Counted from the first letter of the stretch, positions 11,761-24,700 are shown. The stretch is 64,000 nucleotides of DNA from Choristoneura fumiferana (GCF_025370935.1 NC_133496.1:9744346-9808345); one strand, 5' to 3'. Notes: a model not told the origin generated them from the sequence alone. A program made the numbers and translations.

Positions 11761-12300
11761 CATGGGACACTTAGTCTTGACACCAATTGTCCTAGTCCCA
11801 AACTAAGCAAAGCTTATCGAAAATACGAACTGAAACATAGATGCACCCAGGTCCTCAGCATTCCGTGCTGCGTGCTATACCTCTACACCACATATCTCAG
11901 CTTTTTTGTTTCTTATTTAGTCACTTAAGCAGCGACACTAGCGACATCTATATTTTAGCTGGTCTCTTTTTCTGGTTTTTCTGTGCATTTATGTTTCATT
12001 TTGTATTTTCGATATGGATTTTACGGGGATGACCGTAAAAGTAACAAAATTTGGAGTTGAAATAAAAAATACAAAAATACTCCAGAAACTAATCTTAAGC
12101 AAAGCTTGTACTATGGATCCTAGGTAACGGATAAACATACTTATATAGATAAATTTTAATACATACCTAAATATATATAAAACATTCAAGACCCGAGAAC
12201 AAACATTTGTGTTATTCATACAAGTATCTGCCCCGGAATCGAACCCAGGACCTAAAGCTTCGTAGTCAGGTTCTCTAACCACTTGGCCATCCAGTCGGTC
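11761..12300 (-). mobile_element. SINE A copy, split by a nested SINE B
   Basis: Minus-strand SINE A: the head at 12225-12300 contains TGGCCAAGTGGTTAGAGAAC (A-box-like) and GGGTTCGATTCC (B box). The tail at 11761-11815 contains TTTGGGACTAGGACAATTGG. The insertion at 11816-12095 is flanked by the identical 12-mer TAAGCAAAGCTT at 11804-11815 and 12096-12107. Confidence 0.85.
11816..12095 (-). mobile_element. tRNA-headed element B inserted into SINE A
   Basis: It carries the reverse complement of a tRNA-like head (remnants around CAGGTCCTCAGCATTCCGTG and GCGTGCTATACC) and the diagnostic end GGGGATGACCGTAAAAGTAA. It also has inverted ends: ATCGAAAATACGAACTGAAA at 11816 and TTTCATTTTGTATTTTCGAT near 11994. 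A 12-bp target duplication surrounds it. The tRNA head is partly deleted compared with the copies at 34945 and 46960. Confidence 0.75.
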
Positions 12301-14930
12301 GGTTATTTATTTTACTACGAGCACAAACGATGCTGGTTACATAAACAAGCACGTTTATTTGCCCAATGTCACTGTCATTACGTGTTGCCGGCGACGTGTC
12401 GCAACGCCGGATGCGGTGGTGAAAGTGGCCGAAAGTGGAAAGTGGCTAAAGTGGCTTAAGTGAGAGCCAATGACGCCCGATTTCGGTTGTGCTGTTTAAA
12501 GTTTGATTAACGTTACCCTTATCATTATATCACCATATTATGTGGGACCTTAGGTATGATAATTACTGGAAGTTAATCTTCCATGATGGCAATTTTCAAT
12601 AGAGAATATGAATCAAACACAAATTTTCACCATAATAATTTAAAGTGATACAAAACTTAAAGAAAAACGGAAATGACGTAAAAATCATCAGTATCTGTTG
12701 ATAATAATAAAGATATGAGTGAATGCAGTTTGCATTCCATCTCTTTCTAGAAAAAATAAATTTAGTATGTGCTTTCTATGTGTCAGTAGAGACAGAAGAA
12801 AACTGAAAAAATATTAACTAAATTGGGTGATAATTATGCTTACTTTGGACTAGAAGAAAAGGTGGAATATGCTCAGCAGGTTTATATTTACCAAAAAAAA
12901 GGTATTTTGTATTTACGCTTCAATGGCTACCTAATTAGTAATAAATGTTACCAGTTCCCTAGCAGTATCGCCTCAAAGAGTACCTACTTAGGGTTTTTTT
13001 AGCGTACGTTAAACAAATGTTTGACATCTATGGTGTCGTCCCTAAGTCCTTAGTCCCTAAGACGCCTTGCAAATTTACGGTAATAATTGAAATCTCCAAC
13101 CCAATTCCATCCAATCGCAATCCAGTTGCTCCAATCGCAGCAGCATGAGCTCCACGGGGAGGCCGAAGTACAACAGTGATAATGATGATGAATTGAAATC
13201 TTACTGAAGCAAGAGTACTTTATTCGTCACCAAATTTTCTAATGTTCTACTGATCTGAATCTGCTTTCAATAACAATATGTCGTAAAATGAAGACGCAAT
13301 CTGAATTGAATGAAACTATGTCTGTAGACCGCATGCATGAGAACTAACAAAGCATTGTGGTATTAACTAGTTCAAGTTAAAACCGTGGACTTAATTCCGT
13401 TTAGCTAAAAAAAAAACTATGAATATGTGGGTAGGTGGGTTGTGATTAGGTCTTTACCTATGAAATCGGCGTCGGCTTTAAACGATTAGTTTGATAAAAC
13501 AGCAAAATTGTACATACATTTAAAATTCAGTAAAACATAATGTGGAAACATGTTTACCTAAAGCATTTTATTAGGACATTATAATATGCAGATAAATAGA
13601 TAGAAACTTTTATCTTCATAAAAAACGAGAAAATTTTGGTCCTGCCTGTTTAATAGGCTATTGTAATTATGGTAGTAACAAAGTGTACAGACTTATGAAA
13701 AATCTTACTCAACTTTGAAACATTTTGAACAAGAAATAGTAAAACATTTACTCGTACGTACCACCGACTACGTAAAATCGACTTTTTCTTACCAAAAATA
13801 AAAATGGTTTATCTACTAAAATTAATAGATGTATTTAGGCAGAATAACAGATAACAGATAATTTTAGCAGATAATTTTGAAACAATCTACAGGTACCTAT
13901 TTAACGCGTTAATGTTTATCTAGTGGCCAGCACCATTGATTCTGAATGCGTAGAGACAAAGCGATGCTGCTATTATTTTCTCTAGGAATTCATTCACTTC
14001 TCGATGATGATTTGAAATAGAAAGGAAACCGAACGATTTCCAGATATTTTTTTTGGATCTCATCATAAAAACTGCGAGAGTACAATCATACTCACACTAC
14101 AGGAAACACCTACATGTCTCATAAGAACCATCGTACACAGTGAACCCGGAGCCATGATTTCTCTCAGATACGGGTGCGGTTATATCACGAGAAAGTCGGA
14201 CGTTGACCTTCGGCACACTTGCCCAGGCATTTGACTGTTACGACACAAGGATGAATGGAGGCTTCTATACTCTTACAGTACATTGTGAGCATTTTGTTTC
14301 TTACGACATAAAGACATAAAAAATTGAAGTGTTAAAAATATTGTTATTCTTTGAGGGTTGGTCCTGGTATATAAATAATTTTGGAAGTAGGTAAATTTCA
14401 CGCATGTTTTAGAATAAATATCAAAGCAACTGAAAATGCTTTTGGAACGATCTTTGCTAAGAAAAATGCGCCACAAAATGAGACATATTTCTACTTTTAC
14501 GTTAATTACCTACTATTGTTGTGGTTACACAGCGTAATGTAACTGTAATGTTCATTAATAAAAAGTAAAAACAGGAATAAAAACTTACACATCAAGATAT
14601 GGAGTAGGCTTTAAATAAAACAAAACCTTTTAATTTTAAAGAAGTTATATCCATGTTAGTTGTCTATCTTGTCCTCAGATGTTTGTAAGATTTAACTAAG
14701 AACTCAACTAATTATAGTTAACCGTGGCAAATGCCAGATAATTCATCAATGAAAGCTTGCTTGCTCATTATGAATTTTAGTTTTTTATAATGCACATCTG
14801 ACTATAACAAGTTAGTCAAGTTTAAACTGCAAAGTTCGAAATTTTATTGGTGTCGTTTTTAACATGTCTACAATAGTCACATGTTAAAGCATATTTTATA
14901 ATTAATATATCTTAAACATGTGTCTTTATA
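12301..14930. other. Intergenic, no gene recognised
   Basis: A GC-rich patch at 12360-12480 has four AAAGTGG repeats (12422, 12432, 12439, 12448). No coding exon, RNA gene or clear transposon is seen in the rest. Confidence 0.4.
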
Positions 14931-16649
14931 ACTTTGTAAAATGAAATGAAATGAAATGAAATTTGTTTGCGGTAAATTACATTATAGTTAGGTATATGGT
15001 GTGGATTGTTTCATTCAACAGATGCATTTCATTTGACTTAGCACTACCTCTCTAAATGCTTTTCAGGAGTTTTAGGACAGGTGGCTAACAACTTTTTACA
15101 TTAAAAGATATTTAAACCGATGTTTAACCTACATCATCAAGTCCTGACTAGTCAAATTTTCGCTGATAATCCTTTACAGAATTTTTCAGACACACTAAGT
15201 CAATACTCTCCTGAATTATTCTGAGAGTTTGAAGTTATTCTATGTTAATATAATTGACTTAGTATAAGTAAATTTTCATAATAATGATTTTGGTCTTGGA
15301 AACAGTTTGGAATGAAGAAATTACTTGGATAATATTAAAAAAGTGGGTTTTTTGTTATTTGATTTGCATTATAATGACCAAAGTCAAATAAGTATTTTTT
15401 TTAACCTGGATTGGTGTAGGTATTTAAAAATACGACTCTAATTTATCTAGGATTTAATTGCAAACTAAGTACCTACCTATATTATTTTTATGGAAAATTA
15501 TACATTTCAGAGAGCTGGTTTTGAATTATATCCGTGAAAATTCTATGCAGTTCTTTCAAATTACCGCTTCAAGAAAATTTTCGACTACTCAAATCAAATT
15601 TAACATAGATTTTTACCATTTTCAAACGTTTTTCTTACATTTTACTTATCTTTCATGTACCCTACGTGTAAACACAACTTTTACTGGCCCTCTAATGATG
15701 GACACACCCGAAATAAATAGAAAAAAAAAGTAGAAACAACTCAACCACCTGTTTCTACTACCATCACCATCCATGCGACGTAAGTGACGCAATGCATGTC
15801 AACTGAAAGTCAACCTTGCATCAAGTGTAGAGATTGCAAGGTCGTTTGTGCTGGGTTGGTAGTTAGTTTTCTTTAGTGTAGAGATGAGGAAAAGCAATGA
15901 GGGCACTATGTTTATTCGAGAAAGCCAGGAGAAAGGCGTAAACGGTCGTAGTCGGGCCCAAATTCCGATGGACAAGTTATTTCTCCCATACATCCGAGGA
16001 TGGTGTAATGATTGAATCATGGCCCTGCCGTTGGGAAATCAGGTGGATGGATGTTTCAGGATGGCGCTTGCGAATGGATATAAAAGGTTTTGTTATTTTC
16101 TGCTTATCGAACTAAAGGGATGTCCCACATCCAACGTTTGTAGAATAGCCAGAATTTGTCTCTTTCGTTGATCCATTTATGAAAAATTTGTAAACTAGGT
16201 AGGTATACCAACGGACGTTGGTTTTGTTCGTTTTCTTTACTTACGTAGTTTTCTAAATGTACCTGTTTTTATCTTTAAGATTTAAAAGTAGTATTAGAAG
16301 TTTGTGGGTAGTTTGTTAACACTGAATTTACTTCTTTATTCGCATGTTTAAGTATAATTTAAAGGTAAGTTTAACATAAAACGTTACGCGGCTCTTTGAT
16401 GAATTATTAGCAATCATTTCTCTTTTTCTTGAAGCGATAAGTTTTTGAAAATAGATGAAAAATCTTGTTCGATTAGGTACTTAGTTTCAGTTGCTTATTA
16501 AAAATAATTCGAGATATGTAGTAATATTATCGGTTTCTATCTTACAAGACAAAACTTTATTCGGATACGTTAATGTAAGTCTATATTTAGGTAATGATAC
16601 TGTTTTGTTTTGAATAATATTTTGGTGTAAGTAAGCTACGCACAGTTGC
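14931..16649. other. Intergenic, no gene recognised
   Basis: A short (AATGA)n run lies at 14941-14962. A GC-richer segment at 15800-16080 is open on the minus strand but shows no domain. The rest is AT-rich. Confidence 0.4.
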
Positions 16650-16771
16650 TATCAGATATTTTAGAGCGGCCAAGGTGGTCAAAAATATCGATACATGAAC
16701 TCTAATACTTTAATAATAGAGTGCTTTTGCCGATATTTTTGACCACCTTGGCCGCTCTGAAATATCTGATA
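16650..16771. repeat. Inverted repeat, 41-bp arms
   Basis: Arms at 16650-16690 and 16731-16771 (TATCAGATATTTTAGAGCGG outer part, then CCAAGGTGGTC) are inverse complements with one mismatch. The 40-bp loop is AT-rich. The element is MITE-like. Confidence 0.85.
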
Positions 16772-17967
16772 GAGACTGTACTAAGATCAACCATATGACC
16801 ATAGATCCACTGATATTGATGCTAAGCTATTTACTACAGAGACAAAATTCATTTAAGAATCCATAATAATGTAATTGAATTAAATACCTATTCACATAAA
16901 ATACCGATTTTGACGTAACCATCCCCATAAAAAAGCTTAAAGTTATTAAAATAACATAACTCAAAACTCGTAATGCTTTAAAACCAGAAACGCAATAAAA
17001 CCAAATAAAATATTCAAGACGGAACAAAAAGACGAAAACGTACGCGAGTGAAAGTGTCACGCACACGTGCGCAGGTTGCGAATGTAGTGGTAGAGAAAGT
17101 TTGCCGTCTACATTCCAAGGTTACAGAAACCTATGGAGACGGAACTGCATTTTTAAGCTTGTTGAAAGGGCTATTTAACCTCACATGAGAGAGGATCTAT
17201 TGTGATTGGTATTGATTATAAGTTATATTGCAATAATAAATGAAGAAAATCCGATTAATGGCGTATCAAAATACTTGTCATAAGTTTACTTAATAATCAT
17301 TTGTTTTAATAAAACACGACAAGGTAAAATGATAATAAATGATTATTTGAGCAAATTAATAAGATGCTAAATGTAAATGTGGTACAGATTAGTTTTAATA
17401 ATGAAAGTTATGTAAAAAGTTTGTGAGTAAAATTTGTCAAAAATAAAATTTTGTCTTTACCAACAGCAGTACATCGAAAATGTTCCGTTAATTTATTTTT
17501 ACGTTTCTCTGTCACAGCAACAGCAAGATAATAATGTAATAGCTGGAGAAAAAAACTTTCATTTTAAATTTAACATTTTTAGAAATTTAAGATTTTACTA
17601 ACTTTCCGCTTTATATTTAGTACATAATTGAATGGAAAAATAATTACCTGCTAAACATCCTTCTGCCAACTATCCCATTATCTATACTCACTTGCACTCA
17701 ATTTATTAAAAAAAAACACCACTTTACCTCTGCAGCTGTATCAAAAATGAAATATTTCAGTAGGCTCTATCATTTAGGAGCATTGAATAAGAGGATAACA
17801 CAAAATACTTTGATTCGACTTCTGCACAGTTTTCGCTGTTCCAACAATTTCTTTAGCTGTGTGTGTAAGTGAAAGGCGTGTACGCACGACGCTGTACCCA
17901 CGCCCTTTTCAACGTTTGAGTGAAGATGGCATGTGGCTTTTTTCCCCCGAGTTTTCTATTCGTGTCT
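16772..17967. other. Intergenic, nothing recognised
   Basis: AT-rich. It includes an open minus frame at 16827-17066 rich in Phe/Leu/Val without family features; I do not call it a gene. Confidence 0.4.
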
Positions 17968-18010
17968 AGTATAAAAGTCGACATCTCTGTCTGTGCCGCT
18001 TAGTCAGCAG
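17968..18010 (+). promoter_or_regulatory. Candidate plus-strand TATA promoter with no assigned gene
   Basis: CTAGTATAAAAGTCGAC (TATA T at 17970) is followed by CGCTTAGTCAGCAG, an initiator-like match with candidate A at 18002 or 18006, 32-36 bases downstream. The sequence is GC-richer than its surroundings. Downstream, short AUG frames at 18017 and 18049 end quickly, and GTAATT at 18096 could be a donor. No downstream coding exon was found, so the transcript is unknown. Confidence 0.4.
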
Positions 18011-18162
18011 ACTGTAATGACGAATAACTTGGTCACGACTGGTCTCTATGATTTTCAGGTTTTGGAGTAATTTTACGCAATACGTTTTCACATAGGTAAT
18101 TCATAATTCTCTCCAATTCATATCGAGAAAAAAGTACTTACCTAGTCTTGTCTTTGTCTTTT

Positions 18163-18385
18163 TTTATTACAAGCTTTTATGTAACTTGCCCTGTTTCGTT
18201 TATTTATTTATTTGGGTTAAATCTTGCAAGTTAAATTTGACCCACTTCGAGTAGTCCGATCGACTTGAAATTTGGTAAAAGTATGTAAATCTGATGACAG
18301 ACAATACAATAATCTGATTGTGAAACTTGGTAGTCCAGCCAGGATCGTCTCCACAGGACGGAACTCTTCATCGGTTAATAAATAA
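18163..18385 (+). repeat. Dispersed repeat family C
   Basis: It has the 5' and middle blocks: ACAAGCTTTTATGTAACTTG, AAATCTTGCAAGTTAAATTT, CGACTTGAAATTTGG, ACAATACAATAATCTGATTG and CCAGGATCGTCTCCACAGGA. Confidence 0.75.
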
Positions 18386-20514
18386 TAAATAAAATAAAAA
18401 TAAATAAACTTATTTTGTAATTATTTTCATATTAAATAGTCAAGTTAACACTTAATGACTTCATTAAATTAAAAAAAATAATTATTATTTTAGATCTTCT
18501 TTTTATGCACTGTCACATAACTTTATAATATATTAAATATATACATCTTTAACATTTGCGCATAACTTTCGAATATTTTTCGCAATGTCAATGATTTTTG
18601 CAACTTTCTTTTTCTAAAATAATACGTTTAGGTTTAGGAACGATTTCACTCTTTTTTAAAATATTATATTAAGATTTCTTTAAATCATACATTATTCCGC
18701 GTGGTAGGTACGTTATTACTGCGTAAAAACACTTAATGTTGGAATACCTAAATGCAAATGTTTTGGTTTCACTGCTTGTTAAATATAGCCTAAATTGAAT
18801 AAAGATTATAATTTTCATTTTGACTTTGGTTTTAGAGGGTTAGAGTTTTGTGTGATCTTTTCCTTAAATTATTCAGCTTAAAGTTTTTTTTCTATTATAT
18901 ATTATTATTAATTATCTATATAATAATCAAGCTTAGTGTAAAACATTTAGACTAAAACACTAAACAATTTACACTATTTAAGCGTTTTAATGTACCATTG
19001 CTTGAGGAAGGCAATCTGTCCCGTTTCACTGATGAACTCGGGATCTATATCGCTATTCCTGATAGTATTTATTAAATTATACCATTTATTTATCATACAT
19101 TTTGTTTTATCATCCTAATTATATAGATTTCTTTACTAAAACAACATTTTCTCAAAAATTATTCACGTGTTTGTCAACAAATACGTCGTAGCGTCTTTGG
19201 TAGATACTCAAAAGTGAATGAGCATCATAATAAAAGTTTTTCGTAGCTTAAACTTGCTATTTAGTTTACTGTTTATTTACTATCAGAATAAAAACAAGTG
19301 CCAGAGTGATACCAGAAGGGCCTAACTTAAAAATAGAAAACACAGGAATAAACAGGACAAACAATACAACATGAAAAAAAGACATATTATTTTTGAAATG
19401 GGATGTGATTCATCGCTCATGTTTTAAAAATATGTTTCATGTAAAAATAAAATCTATTTTGTAGCAGGTAAAGGTAAATCCTCTAATAAGGAATTAACAG
19501 TTGCAATGAATGTACAGTTTGACCGCAGCGGCAAAAGAAGACAACTCGTGCGCACAGTTAGCTTACTGTTCGGCACAGTTATAGTTTTCACCGAGCGTCA
19601 AGAGATGGCGTTAGTAGTATTCTAAGACCGTCGTGTTGTTGAAAAAACGCTTTGGTTTGAGTATTGAAATGTCTGGTATTAGCTATCACTGTTCTATGTT
19701 TTTTTTTACCATTAAATGTTAGATTATTCAGTGCCATCTTTAATTATTAAAATGTTCTATTTTTTTTTACCATTAAATGTTCGGAAATTCAGTGCACGGT
19801 CATATTTGCCGAACGGCTGAAGCATTTTAATACTGGGGCTAACGCGCTTTTGAGCAAAGCTTTGAACCGGAAGCTAAAAATACTTTAAAAAAGCTTTATG
19901 TGATTGGGGGCCTGCGTTTCCAACGAGGAAATTAGTTTGGGCACCCTGCACTGCACTAGCGTTAAGATCTGGAGCGACAGTTAGCATTATGGGCACCCTG
20001 CACTGCACATTAGCGAAGATCTGGGCGACAGTAGTTGCAACTGATTAGAGATTTTACTATACTTCTTAGTTTTATGTTCTATTTATTTATCATTCATGTT
20101 AACTTCGATTATCATGTTTCATAAATGCTGTCACAATTAATTAAATAAGCTGTAATTATATATCCGCAAGTCAATCTTGCAACTGGAATCATATGAAAGA
20201 CCTGCAAGGTTAACTCAAGCTATCAAACTAACGTACAAACAGAAACGTAAATAAAATTAAGTGGTCCTGATTGTAGTCTAGTAAAGACTACAATCAGGAA
20301 TTATTATAAACTTAGCTATGTTCGAAATAATTTCAGTTCTACTTAAGTTTTCGAAATTTATTATAAAAATGAAGCAATAGGTTCTTGTAAAAATAATTTG
20401 ACACTAAATTCGAATGTTTAGAGTTTTTTTATTATTATTAAATCTACTAATTTCAATATTTCATTTGAGTTCAATATAATTACAAATTTTATGAATCTAT
20501 CTATCTATCTAATC
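18386..20514. other. Intergenic, AT-rich, with local duplications and a hairpin
   Basis: Two direct duplications are visible. ATGTTCTATTTTTTTTTACC and neighbours are doubled at about 19690-19795. GGGCACCCTGCACTGCAC..AGATCTGG is doubled at about 19938-20035. A perfect 15-bp stem with a 5-nt loop lies at 20265-20299 (TCCTGATTGTAGTCT and inverse). No gene is recognised. Confidence 0.5.
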
Positions 20515-20700
20515 TAATACCTTTAAGCGAGCAATTCTTGTATATACATAATATATATTTCGGGGATCTCAGAAACGGCTCCAACGATTTCGATGAAATT
20601 TGGTATGTATATTTTGGTTTCCGGGGATGAAAAATCGATCTAGCTTGGTCTTATCTCTGGGAAAAGGCTTGTTTTGCCCTGGTACTTTAATTCGTAAAAT
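20515..20700 (+). repeat. Dispersed repeat family H
   Basis: It reads TAAGCGAGCAATTCTTGTAT, then CTCCAACGATTTCGATGAAA, GGGGATGAAAAATCGATCTA and TTGGTCTTATCTCTGGGAAA. It matches the minus-strand fragment at 4395-4515. Confidence 0.65.
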
Positions 20701-21498
20701 TAGTGATGACCGCGGTAATCTTAAATAAAATAATTACTGTTGTGTATTTATTATTATTGTAATTTTATAAAGCTTTATCAATTTAATATTACGTTTGGTA
20801 AATCAGCAATATGATTTGAATACGAATAACAGTTCAATGTGATTCGAAGCTGAAGAAAAATTATTTTTGACTACGTAAAAATTATCTAGTGTCTTATGTC
20901 TAAGAAAAAAACGGTTTATTTAATTATTTATCTCTTTATTTACTTAAATGCAATATAAAATATAAACAGTCTCATAATTTGAAAAATACAAATTAGTACC
21001 AAATTTTAATAGTTTGGTTTATAATGACACAAAACCCGTATAGTAATTAATCTTAAACTAATCGGAGTCAAAGTCCGTGTTATAAATATATATTTTTAAC
21101 TGGCTCGTACCCTGTACTTTCCAAACTTGATAAATTGTACAGATATATTTTTCTACTTATTTTCAAACTTAACACACAAAAATGTACTCTTTTAATATAA
21201 AATATGAAAATATAAATTATTAACAATGCACCGTAAATTCAGCTTTTTAAATAATACAAGTTAAAATACAATTAAAGCTTACAAGCACTACAAAAAAGGC
21301 TTAAGATATTAATTTTGAACTGAATAAAAATTTGTAAAAATTAACGGCAACGCCATAGTCTTAATTATAAAATGAAGATCATTGAATGAACACTGCTGGT
21401 CCATAACCGAAGCTACAAAAAAAATCTATGAAATCAATAATAATTAAAGCATTACTGAGTCCACCATTTATCAGATTATTATATCCTTATTTAGTTAA

Positions 21499-21660
21499 TA
21501 ACCGGTTACGTGACCAGTTAAGTTATAATCGATCATATTATCACCAGAATAATTCACAATATGATGTCATTACCGGTTAACTAGTAACCGGTTATGTCAT
21601 CACCAGTTAACTAGTGAAGAGTTATGTCATTACCAGTAAATTTATAACTGGCAAATTTAC
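21499..21660. repeat. 30-bp imperfect tandem repeat with AACCGGTT motifs
   Basis: Three consecutive units of about 30 bp (from about 21561, 21591 and 21621) share the pattern TGTCATYACCRGTTAACTAG. Perfect palindromic AACCGGTT octamers lie at 21500-21507 and 21586-21593, and a TACCGGTTA lies at 21571-21579. AACCGGTT is the known optimal site of the Grainyhead/CP2 family. The block starts about 55 bp 3' of the stop codon of the small Osiris gene, so it is 3' UTR or downstream flank. Confidence 0.6.
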
Positions 21661-21713
21661 CAGTTGACTCATAACCGTCCACGTCGTCACTAGTAAAAGT
21701 AAATAAACTAAGC

Positions 21714-24700
21714 TTAAGACGGTATCTGCGACTTGTACGCCAAGTCGTTACCATCTTGTGCGACGTTAGATGATCTAGCGTAAGGGTAGGATGACGCCGG
21801 CGCAGTGGGCGAGTTCCATTGTGGGGAGGGGGACTGGAAGCTTGCGATCTGAAAGAGAAATTCAAATTCAAAAACGTTATTTATCAAAAGGTGGATATAA
21901 ATGACGGGTCATTTACAGTAAGCCTACGTTGCGCCATAAGCTGTCCTGGATTTGTCTATAGGCCGTATAGGTCGCGGCCTATGGGCGGCAGCGTTCAAAG
22001 GGCGGCAGATTTCAGAGGACGAGAGAATTATTATTTTAGAAAGGTACATGGATGTCATCACCGACCGTACAGTCACACACAAACTTACAGAAAACTACAA
22101 TTCAAGAACCGGCTAGACCAACAAATTAACAATACAAAGAATACTTGACCAAGGAACAGCTAGCTAGATGCAGGCACCTATCAGTTGCTTGCAACTGCCT
22201 GCCTGATAATTTATATAATAATAATAATAAAATTTAAGCCAAGACGGCGTCCCTTCAAAGCAGATTGTATAATACTCACATTACCCACCTTGCCACTAAT
22301 GTTGTTCAAGCCTCCTCCACTTAAAAGCTTTTGAATGCCCAAAGCTGCCGCAGCGAGGAAAGCCAGCTTCGCGACCACCAGAGCTTTGGTCACCAGCAGC
22401 GTCAGTCCACCGAAGAGTAGTCCTAGTACGGCGATGACCTTGACCCCGATGCCGGTCAGGAGGGGGGCGTATTTCTTGATTTTGCCGCGAGCTGTCGAGT
22501 AGGATCGAGTTAAGTCAAGTTCATCAAGTTAAGTGGGTTATCTGTTGTTATTTATTTAGTGAATGCCCAGCGCGTGAATCACAAGTATATAATATACTCA
22601 GCGGCACAAAATTTGGCCCACTCTACATACAAAATAACCTACTATTGCATACATTTAAGGGCTAGATTTTTTGCCGTTCCACACTTGGTAAAATAAATAA
22701 TTAGGAAAAGGCCTAAAAATGCTACTTTAGGTAGGTACTTATTTTGAAACAGTTAATTTAGAATAACCTGTCAATTAAAAAAGGTTGGTTGGATTTTTGA
22801 ACAAAAAAATTATATATTAGGTATATCAAATGATTCAACATACAATTTTCTCCACAAAGCATAAAAAAACGAAAATTATAGGAATCGTTAACATTATTAG
22901 CCTTAGGACGTCCATTGTTAGACATCAGCCTACCCATAGACCTCCAGTTGTTTCGGTTGTCGCTTCTAACCGTAACTGTAGCCACCATTGAGAAGGACAA
23001 AGACTTGAGGCCGTATTGCCCGACGTTTCTCACGCTCGCGATCGCAATCAAATGACAGTTTTTGAATGCGAAATCTGTCATTTGATTGCGATTGCGAGCG
23101 TCAGTAACGTTAGGCATTATGGCCTCAGGTCTATGTCCTTCTCAATGGTGGACGTCTTACACTTGTAATCAACAAAATTTACCATTTTTCACTTGCTTTT
23201 TTAAGTAATACGAAAACATAATTAAGAATTGTGTAAATTTTTACATTTGAAACCAAATTATCCATTTAAATCAGTATTTGACGACTGGATGGCTAAGTGG
23301 TTAAAGAACCTGACTACGAAGCTTGAGTTCCCGGGTTTGATTCCCAGCCGGAGCTGATATATACGAATCAATACGAATGTTTGTTCTTGGGTCTTGGATG
23401 CTTAATATATATTTAAGTATGTACTCGTATTTATCTATATAAGTATGTTTATCCGTAGCCTAGTATCCATAGTACAAGCTTTTAGTTTGGGACAAGGTCA
23501 ATTGGTGTCAGGTGTCCCATGATATATTATTATTATTATTATTATCATAAATTACAATAGGCTTTCTACCCCACGCGCTCACACGTTAGGTACCTAGGGC
23601 CAAGTGATAAGACGGGCTATTGTCTGCTTTAATATTTATTTGTCTCTAGCACAACATCGTAGTTTCGAAACTGAGCTCCTCCACCTCACACATAAGAATT
23701 AACTTAATTATTTAACATGAGAATTTTATCATCAGCTCTTCTTTCGGTGAAGGAAAGCATCGTGAGGGAACCTGGATACACTTGTATAGATCTGTTCTAA
23801 GCGTCCATCTACCTATGATGATCGAGATGATGGTGATGATGATGTACCTATAATTAGTTAAAAAAAATGCGTGTAGTACTTTTGAAAATGAGGAAACGTT
23901 TACATATTCCACGTGATTCAACTCGTGCGATATTTTTCGCACCGTCTAAATAAGGCTTCTTCTATAATGGTGACGCAAGCAAGCGCATGCGCGGGCCAAC
24001 CTTGACCGCTGTTATGCGCGCCACGTAACAGGGCGACGACCTGCGCATTGCCTTTCGATTCTCATAGGCTTTCCCGGCATTTTATGATTCACTAGTTTAC
24101 CCGCGTCTTCGCGCGCGTTAACTATTCGTTTTTTTTATTCGACTGGATGGCAAACGAGCAAGTGGGTCTCCTGATGGTAAGAGATCACCACCGCCCATAA
24201 AAATCTGTAACACCAAGGTTGCCAACCTAGAGGCCTAAGTTGGAATACCTTAAGTGCCAGTAATTTAATAATTTAGTAATTTGTTATTTATTCTCAACTC
24301 ACCTTCTTCAAATGTCCTGGCAGCTTCTCTGAGTTCTCCGGGTTCAAACTTAACGTTTAGCTTGTCTTCTCCAGACGCATCTCTGTAAATAAATAAGTTC
24401 CTTTTTTTAATCGTAATTTAAAATAAAAGTTATTGTCATCAAATATGTAGTAAATTTGATGACCCCATTTTGTTTAAACACGGGACCAATTTATTACAAA
24501 CTCATTATTAAAGAATTAAAAAATTGAAATCAGTTCACGACCAACGAATATATATATATATATATTTTTCTCTGTGTAACTGTTTTCTGTATCGCTTACT
24601 ATGTCTGGTGTACAATAAAGAGTCTTTGTATTGTATTGAATTTACATATTTATGGCAAAAACTAACGAGAAATCTCGGAAAACAAAATTGCATTAATTGC

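Noticed and set aside
22758..23117. 119-residue minus-strand open frame
   Set aside because: It runs through an RTE remnant and a foldback element, all inside an intron of the small Osiris gene.
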